Source: Haemophilus aegyptius
GTDB lineage: Bacteria; Pseudomonadota; Gammaproteobacteria; Enterobacterales; Pasteurellaceae
DNA length: 64,000 nucleotides
Direction: 5' to 3'
Assembly: GCF_900475885.1 (NCBI RefSeq)
Contig: NZ_LS483429.1
Span: 1,674,001-1,738,000, forward strand
Below the pieces are notes generated by a model. That model saw only the letters and a program-made list of their open reading frames with translations. It did not search any database and was not told the DNA's origin. Shown here one piece after another: positions 59,065-64,000 of the stretch. Made by a program: the position numbers and the translations under genes. Each line of letters begins with the position of its first letter. The first letter of the stretch is position 1.

Positions 59065-60534
59065 TTATTGAAGATATTTTTTTACGAGATCCCAATTAAT
59101 CTCAGCAAGATTAATCTGACGATCATAACCATAAATATCAGGTAAATTTACAATATTTCCGTTTTCAATCCACGCTGTAACATAATATAAAAAAACAGGA
59201 TTATCCGAGCGTATCGGCGCAGAAGTGGTTTTTTTACTTGCTAATACTGTATTTTTTCGAGTTTCTGTCCAACCTGCTTCTTTTAATAAAATACTTGCCA
59301 ATTGATCAGATTTTTCAACACGCACACAACCAGAACTTAACGCTCGATTTTTACGATTAAACAATCCGCGATTTGGCGTATCGTGTAAATAAATTGCATC
59401 AGAACTTGGCATATTAAATTTATAATTACCTAACGCACTATCGCCAGCCGCTTGTCGAACTCGATAAGGAAATTTATTACCAATAGATTCCCAATCAATA
59501 GAAGCAGGATCAACAACATTGCCTTGATTATCTAAAATTGAATAATTATGCTCCGTAATATAATTTGGATCGGCTTTCATTTTTGGCAATAAATCTTCAT
59601 TAATTAAGCGAATTGGCGCATTCCAAGGTGGATTTACAACCACATTACTTAATTTGCTATACATTACAGGTGTCCTGCGCGAATCTGTGCCAACAATTAC
59701 CCGAGATTCTAAAATTAAATCGCCATCACGATAATACTGTAATTTATAGCTTGGAATATTCACAAAAATTCCATTATGAAAATCAGGAATCACACGTAAA
59801 CGCTGTGCATTCATTGCCAATTTTTGAGCAATATTTGATTCTTTAGAAGTCGGAATAAACATCGGCAATGATTGAACTGTTTGGCGATATAAATGATTTT
59901 CTCCCGCTAAACTTTGTATGAAATCAAGAAGTTGATTATTTTCCACCGCACTTAACCAGCGTTGAATATGATCATTTTCAGGCTGTTGTGCTTGATACTG
60001 AGCAGATGAATACAACCAATTAGATGCTTGAGAACGAACATTTTGTGTGTAATATAAGTAATCTAACAAAATATCACTTAATAACACATCATAAACCAAT
60101 CCGCCTTGTTGTTCTACCAATGCCAATGTTTCTAGTGAAGTTGCCGACGATTTTGAAATACCGCTTGCCACCATTGCCGCATAATCACGTAACAATTGAC
60201 GAGCTGCCGCATTGTCAGTCCATAACGGGGCATATTTACGAGATGCATATAAACGCGCGAGTAAAGGCTTAAATTGTAACTTATGATCGCCTATTTCGTG
60301 TGTTAGCGTCATATTAAGCAATGTTTGTTTTTCTTCCGTTAAACGTTGCTGATCCGCATAAATAGCTTCTTCAAGCTCTTTTCTTTCTGCGAGTGACAAA
60401 TGGGAAAGATTAATGCCGTACAATGATTTAGATTGGTCATTTTTGCTCAAACCTACTAAAACACAACCCGACATCATCATAGATAATGATAAGGCGAATA
60501 ATGATAACTTTAAGGTGCTTTTAAACACTACCAT
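59065..60534 (-). CDS. ldtD: L,D-transpeptidase LdtD (YcbB type)
   Basis: It forms 3-3 cross-links in peptidoglycan. The 489-residue protein has an N-terminal scaffold, a PG-binding-like region, and a YkuD catalytic domain with IYLHDTPNRGLFNRKNRALSSGCVRVE, Cys being the nucleophile and His the base. The N terminus reads LSLFALSLSMMMSGC, a plausible lipobox with Cys24, which the E. coli protein lacks. If lipidated, the enzyme would be membrane-tethered. It lies immediately upstream of mepK. Confidence 0.93.
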   Translation of the reverse strand: MVVFKSTLKLSLFALSLSMMMSGCVLVGLSKNDQSKSLYGINLSHLSLAERKELEEAIYADQQRLTEEKQTLLNMTLTHEIGDHKLQFKPLLARLYASRKYAPLWTDNAAARQLLRDYAAMVASGISKSSATSLETLALVEQQGGLVYDVLLSDILLDYLYYTQNVRSQASNWLYSSAQYQAQQPENDHIQRWLSAVENNQLLDFIQSLAGENHLYRQTVQSLPMFIPTSKESNIAQKLAMNAQRLRVIPDFHNGIFVNIPSYKLQYYRDGDLILESRVIVGTDSRRTPVMYSKLSNVVVNPPWNAPIRLINEDLLPKMKADPNYITEHNYSILDNQGNVVDPASIDWESIGNKFPYRVRQAAGDSALGNYKFNMPSSDAIYLHDTPNRGLFNRKNRALSSGCVRVEKSDQLASILLKEAGWTETRKNTVLASKKTTSAPIRSDNPVFLYYVTAWIENGNIVNLPDIYGYDRQINLAEINWDLVKKYLQ

Positions 60535-60556
60535 TTCCTAAACCTTTATTAAAATC

Positions 60557-60591
60557 ACCGCACTTGTTGCTTTTCTCAAACAAAGTGCGGT
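60557..60591. terminator. USS-pair terminator between prc and ldtD
   Basis: ACCGCACTT and AAGTGCGGT are inverted around 17 bases, 16 bases past the prc stop, with TCAAAACC and AAAAT tracts either side. It probably ends the prc transcript. Confidence 0.75.
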
Positions 60592-60607
60592 CAAAACCAT
60601 TTAGTAT

Positions 60608-62695
60608 TTATTTTTTACTTTCCGTTTTTGCTTCGGATAGGCCGTTTGCTTGATTAATTTTCTGATCTGAATTAAAAATAACGAAATCAGCTGCTATTTT
60701 TTCAGCTTCTTTTAAGAAGAAATCTGGTGCTTCGTAATCTTTCGGCAAATCATCAATATCTTTCAATGCTTTCTTACCCTCACGTTTAAAACGTTCGTTC
60801 AAATCTTTTAAACGTCTTGCATCATCTTTATCATTCTCTGCTTTACGCATTTTATAATTCAATGATAGAAATTTTCGATCTCGGCGTTCATTTCGCACTT
60901 TCAATTCTTCATTCAATGCAACAAATTCAGGATCTTTAGCAATACGAGAAAGATGTTTTTCATTTAGAATATTTACTGCATTATCAATATAATCGATATT
61001 TCCTACTTCCATATAACTCGCTGATGGGATTTTATCCCAAGCAAGCGCATTATCTTCTTTATCTTCCCCATATTCTTTCGCATCTATAATTTCAGGAAAA
61101 TTAATATCTGCTGCAACACCTTTTAATTGGGTTGAACCACCATTAACGCGATAAAATTTTTGAATAGTATATTGCAAAACACCCAACGGACTCTGATCTA
61201 AATCATAGATAAAATTTAACGAACGACTCTGTTGCACCGTACCTTTACCAAAAGTATTTTGCCCGATGATAATACCTCGACGATAATCTTGCATTGCTGC
61301 AGCAAAAATTTCTGATGCGGAAGCACTGTAACGATTAATCATCACAAATAATAACCCCTTATATTGTTGCGTAGCATCATCATCTTCATGAACACGAATA
61401 CGCTGATAAGCATCGCGAACCTGCACAACAGGGCCATCGGCAATAAATAAACCACTTAACGCCACCGCTTCCGTTAATGCACCACCGCCATTTTCACGTA
61501 AATCAACAATAAGAGCCTCAGCTTTTTGATTTTCTAATTTAACCAGTAGTTTTTTGACATCTTCGGTTAATCCAATATAAAAACTTGGAATTTTTATTAC
61601 CGCAATGTTTTTTCCTGACACTTTTTCAAAGGTTAGTTTAGCCGCTTGATCTTCAATACGGACTTTATCACGAACCAAAGTAATAATACGTGATTTTCCC
61701 CCTTTAGCAGGCTCAATTTCTAAGCGAACTTTAGTGCCTTTTTTCCCTTTAATTTTTTCTACCAAATCTTCTAAACGCCAACCAACAACGTCTTCAATAT
61801 CGCCTGTTGCTTGCCCAACACCAATGATTTTATCCCCAGGATGCAGCTTTTTACTACGTTCCGCTGGCGCACCAGGTACAAGAGATTTGATGCTAATTTC
61901 ATCATCTTCTGATTGTAAAGTAGTCCCAATGCCTTCCAAAGAAAGATTTATACTTTCATTAAAACTTTTTGCTGTTCTTGGGGAAAGATAACTGGTGTGA
62001 GGATCAATTTCACGTGCAAAAGCATTCAAATAAATTTGAACAATATCGTCTGCTTTTGTTTGCGTTAAACGACGAATGGCTAAATTATAGCGTTTTGTAA
62101 GCTTTGCTTTGATTTCTGACCATTTTTTATCTTTTAATTTAAGATTAATAATGTCATTTTTTACGCGAGCATCCCAAAGTTTATTCGCATCAGCTTCAGT
62201 TTGTGGCGCAGCCGCTTTTTCACGATCAATTTCAATTTGATCTTGACCATTTAAATCAGGCTCTTTATCTAATAAAGATAACGCATAAGTATAACGTTCA
62301 TAGCGACGTTTCATCATTACATCATAAATGTCAAACGCCGCAGAAAGATCGCCTTGATTCAATTGTTCATCTAACTTAGTACCATATTTTTGACGAAGTT
62401 CGTCTATATCAGACTGCAAAAAAGTATTGTGGCTAAAATCTAAATTTTTAATATAACGATCAAAAATTTTCTCGGAAAAATCATCATCTAATTTAATCTT
62501 ACGATAATGGGATTGAGTTAATCTTGTCGTTGCACGCTTAGTTGCCAACTGGCTTTCTTCACTTATCGCTGGAATACTAATGTCACTTGGTTTTAATGTA
62601 GGTTGTACAGCAAATGCAGGAATTGCTCCGCTCAAACACACCGATAACCACGCATAACAAATCACATTTTTTGACATTTTAAATTTCATAACCAT
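60608..62695 (-). CDS. prc: Tail-specific protease Prc
   Basis: A periplasmic S41 serine protease, 695 residues. After a signal peptide (about 1-30, ending AIPAFA), a helical N domain precedes a PDZ domain (LEGIGTTLQSEDDEISIKSLVPGAPAERS). The catalytic Ser lies in INRYSASASEIFAAAM and the Lys in QNTFGKGTVQQSRSL. In E. coli, Prc with NlpI degrades MepS and matures FtsI. It follows proQ with a 21-base gap, the same order as E. coli. Confidence 0.97.
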   Translation of the reverse strand: MVMKFKMSKNVICYAWLSVCLSGAIPAFAVQPTLKPSDISIPAISEESQLATKRATTRLTQSHYRKIKLDDDFSEKIFDRYIKNLDFSHNTFLQSDIDELRQKYGTKLDEQLNQGDLSAAFDIYDVMMKRRYERYTYALSLLDKEPDLNGQDQIEIDREKAAAPQTEADANKLWDARVKNDIINLKLKDKKWSEIKAKLTKRYNLAIRRLTQTKADDIVQIYLNAFAREIDPHTSYLSPRTAKSFNESINLSLEGIGTTLQSEDDEISIKSLVPGAPAERSKKLHPGDKIIGVGQATGDIEDVVGWRLEDLVEKIKGKKGTKVRLEIEPAKGGKSRIITLVRDKVRIEDQAAKLTFEKVSGKNIAVIKIPSFYIGLTEDVKKLLVKLENQKAEALIVDLRENGGGALTEAVALSGLFIADGPVVQVRDAYQRIRVHEDDDATQQYKGLLFVMINRYSASASEIFAAAMQDYRRGIIIGQNTFGKGTVQQSRSLNFIYDLDQSPLGVLQYTIQKFYRVNGGSTQLKGVAADINFPEIIDAKEYGEDKEDNALAWDKIPSASYMEVGNIDYIDNAVNILNEKHLSRIAKDPEFVALNEELKVRNERRDRKFLSLNYKMRKAENDKDDARRLKDLNERFKREGKKALKDIDDLPKDYEAPDFFLKEAEKIAADFVIFNSDQKINQANGLSEAKTESKK

Positions 62696-62716
62696 TTCCG
62701 AGTCAATTTTTATTTA

Positions 62717-63355
62717 TTAAGCAAATAAACGATCTGCAGCAACGTTCATAATCAAACCATTTTCCAGTTCAACACGTGCTGAATCTTTTAATACTTCTAC
62801 CACTATTGCTTTTTTAGCATTATCTCCAGCTTTAACTTTCACAACAGAACCAACAGAAATTTGTGAAAAATCAACCGCACTTAGTGATAATTTACTCTCT
62901 TTTTTAAGGTTTTTATTCGCAGGTTTACGCAGATGCTTTTTTTGTTGTGCTTTTTTAGCTGCAGCTTCTGCTTTACGTTTTTCCGCAAAACGCGCTTTCG
63001 CTTCAGCAAGTTGCTGTGCAGCGTGAGCAACGTGTTCTGCATCTAATACACCCGCAGGATTACCCTGTAAATCAACACGCACTGCACCTTCACGACAGCC
63101 ATATAAATAACGCCAATTTGATGTGTATTGGCGAAGAGCCTGACGCAATTGGGTTTTACTTACGCGTTCATCATCTTGTAATGCTTCAGCTAAATCTTGA
63201 AATAAACCTATTTTTAATGGTTTTGCTTCGCCCTCTAAAACAAAGCAAAGAGGAAATTTTTCTGCTAAATAAGTAATGATAGCTTTTGCGTTGGTTAATT
63301 TTTGCACTTCCGTTTGCACATCTGTAACTTGAGATGATAATTGTATGTCAGTCAT
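62717..63355 (-). CDS. proQ: RNA chaperone ProQ
   Basis: A FinO-domain RNA-binding protein that stabilises small RNAs and mRNA 3' ends. The 212 residues comprise the FinO domain (about 10-125: AIITYLAEKFPLCFVLEGEAKPLKIGLFQDL, SNWRYLYGCREGAVRVDLQG), a Lys/Ala-rich linker (about 130-165), and a C-terminal Tudor-like domain VGSVVKVKAGDNAKKAIVVEVLKDSARVELENGLIMNV. It is divergent from pqiA, in the same order as E. coli pqi-proQ-prc orthologues only in part. Confidence 0.96.
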   Translation of the reverse strand: MTDIQLSSQVTDVQTEVQKLTNAKAIITYLAEKFPLCFVLEGEAKPLKIGLFQDLAEALQDDERVSKTQLRQALRQYTSNWRYLYGCREGAVRVDLQGNPAGVLDAEHVAHAAQQLAEAKARFAEKRKAEAAAKKAQQKKHLRKPANKNLKKESKLSLSAVDFSQISVGSVVKVKAGDNAKKAIVVEVLKDSARVELENGLIMNVAADRLFA

Positions 63356-63539
63356 AGTTATATCCTTGAGGCTATTAATAAAATAAAGATTTGCTTAGTT
63401 TATCGCACTTTTTACAAAATTAACAACGGATCCCGTTATGCTGAATAAATTTCACACAAAAATAACGCCAAGACTTCACAAATACGTTAAAACAACGATA
63501 GAATGGCGCGTTTTTGATTTATAAAGAAAGACCACAAGC

Positions 63540-64000
63540 GTGCCTAAAACAAAGCTAACTTCGCCTCCATTTAAAATTTTAAAATGCACAGAATGTGATG
63601 CTTGCATTAACGTGCCTTCTATTCTTCAATCAAATGAACAAGCCGAATGCCCACGTTGTCATCATCTATTAGAAAGTAGTACGAGGTGGTCATTACATCG
63701 TTGTGCAATGATTGCATTATCTATTTTGATATTAATGCCTTTTTCCTTGAATTACCCCTTATTAAGTTTACATTTATTGGGTATTAAAATTGATGCCTCT
63801 ATTTGGGATGGCATTTGGAAAATGGCAGTGGGTGGTTATGAATACACTGCGTTTATGATCTTTATTTGTGCAGTAGTAATGCCGATTACGTTTGCACTTT
63901 TAGTGATTATGCTTTGGCTGGCTAAGATTTTTCAGATAAAACCTCGTAGTGTTTTACTATTTCTTGGTTACATTAAAGCTTGGGTAATGTTTGATGTTTA
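63540..64000 (+). CDS. pqiA: Paraquat-inducible protein A (5' part, runs off the window)
   Basis: About 153 codons are visible from a GTG start with AAAGAAAG upstream. The protein begins VPKTKLTSPPFKILKCTECD and has two Cys pairs, CTECDAC and CPRCHH, a zinc-ribbon-like start typical of PqiA/YebS. Membrane segments follow (SILILMPFSLNYPLLSL, AFMIFICAVVMPITFALLVIM). PqiA works with the MCE protein PqiB in envelope lipid transport. The frame is still open at the last base. Confidence 0.88.
   Translation, partial: MPKTKLTSPPFKILKCTECDACINVPSILQSNEQAECPRCHHLLESSTRWSLHRCAMIALSILILMPFSLNYPLLSLHLLGIKIDASIWDGIWKMAVGGYEYTAFMIFICAVVMPITFALLVIMLWLAKIFQIKPRSVLLFLGYIKAWVMFDV

Overview
The window is chromosomal DNA of a Haemophilus influenzae-type member of the Pasteurellaceae. 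It is AT-rich and carries about 45 copies of the Haemophilus uptake signal (AAGTGCGGT or its complement), and nearly every protein matches the gene order I remember for H. influenzae. Locus comparisons with strain Rd KW20 are from memory, not from a search.

Layout. 1-7.4 kb: uvrB, an LtaS/sulfatase-like membrane protein, maeB and a DUF1919 protein. 7.4-8.9 kb: a complete IS3-family (IS150-group) element sitting in the loop of a transcription terminator. 8.9-17 kb: rsuA, bcr, two membrane-protein genes, proA, and dnaJ-dnaK with a heat-shock promoter. 17-26 kb: a DUF945 protein, mgsA, and the pyruvate dehydrogenase operon aceE-aceF-lpdA, whose E2 has three lipoyl domains. 26-36.8 kb: apt, dnaX, upp, uraA, hda, yciH, pyrF, lapB, lapA, ihfB, rpsA, cmk.

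36.8-41.9 kb is the accessory segment. It holds pdxS-pdxT, which look streptococcal in protein and codon use and have an 8-bp tandem repeat in their leader. It also holds an IS110-family transposase relic, dld with an Actinobacillus-type uptake signal at its end, a relic resembling a type I restriction subunit, and a decayed copy of the same IS seen at 7.4 kb. No Haemophilus-type uptake signal occurs for about 6.3 kb across this segment. In Rd, as I recall it, the genes on the two sides lie far apart (HI1247-HI1219 and HI1646-HI1670 blocks), so the region is also a rearrangement joint at cmk.

41.9-64 kb: mepS, tldD, rsmI, lpoA, yraN, diaA, dolP, nrdA-nrdB with two NrdR boxes, sucA-sucB, a small broken exported-protein gene, a glyoxalase-II-like gene, a TatD-type hydrolase, mepK, an L,D-transpeptidase, prc, proQ, and the start of pqiA. 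Many of these act on peptidoglycan: MepS and MepK cut cross-links, LpoA activates PBP1a, the L,D-transpeptidase makes 3-3 links, and Prc is the protease that degrades MepS in E. coli.

I saw no rRNA, tRNA, CRISPR array or intact prophage. No wholly new system is evident. The best leads are the pdxST island and its repeat, the IS inside the terminator loop, and the relics around dld.
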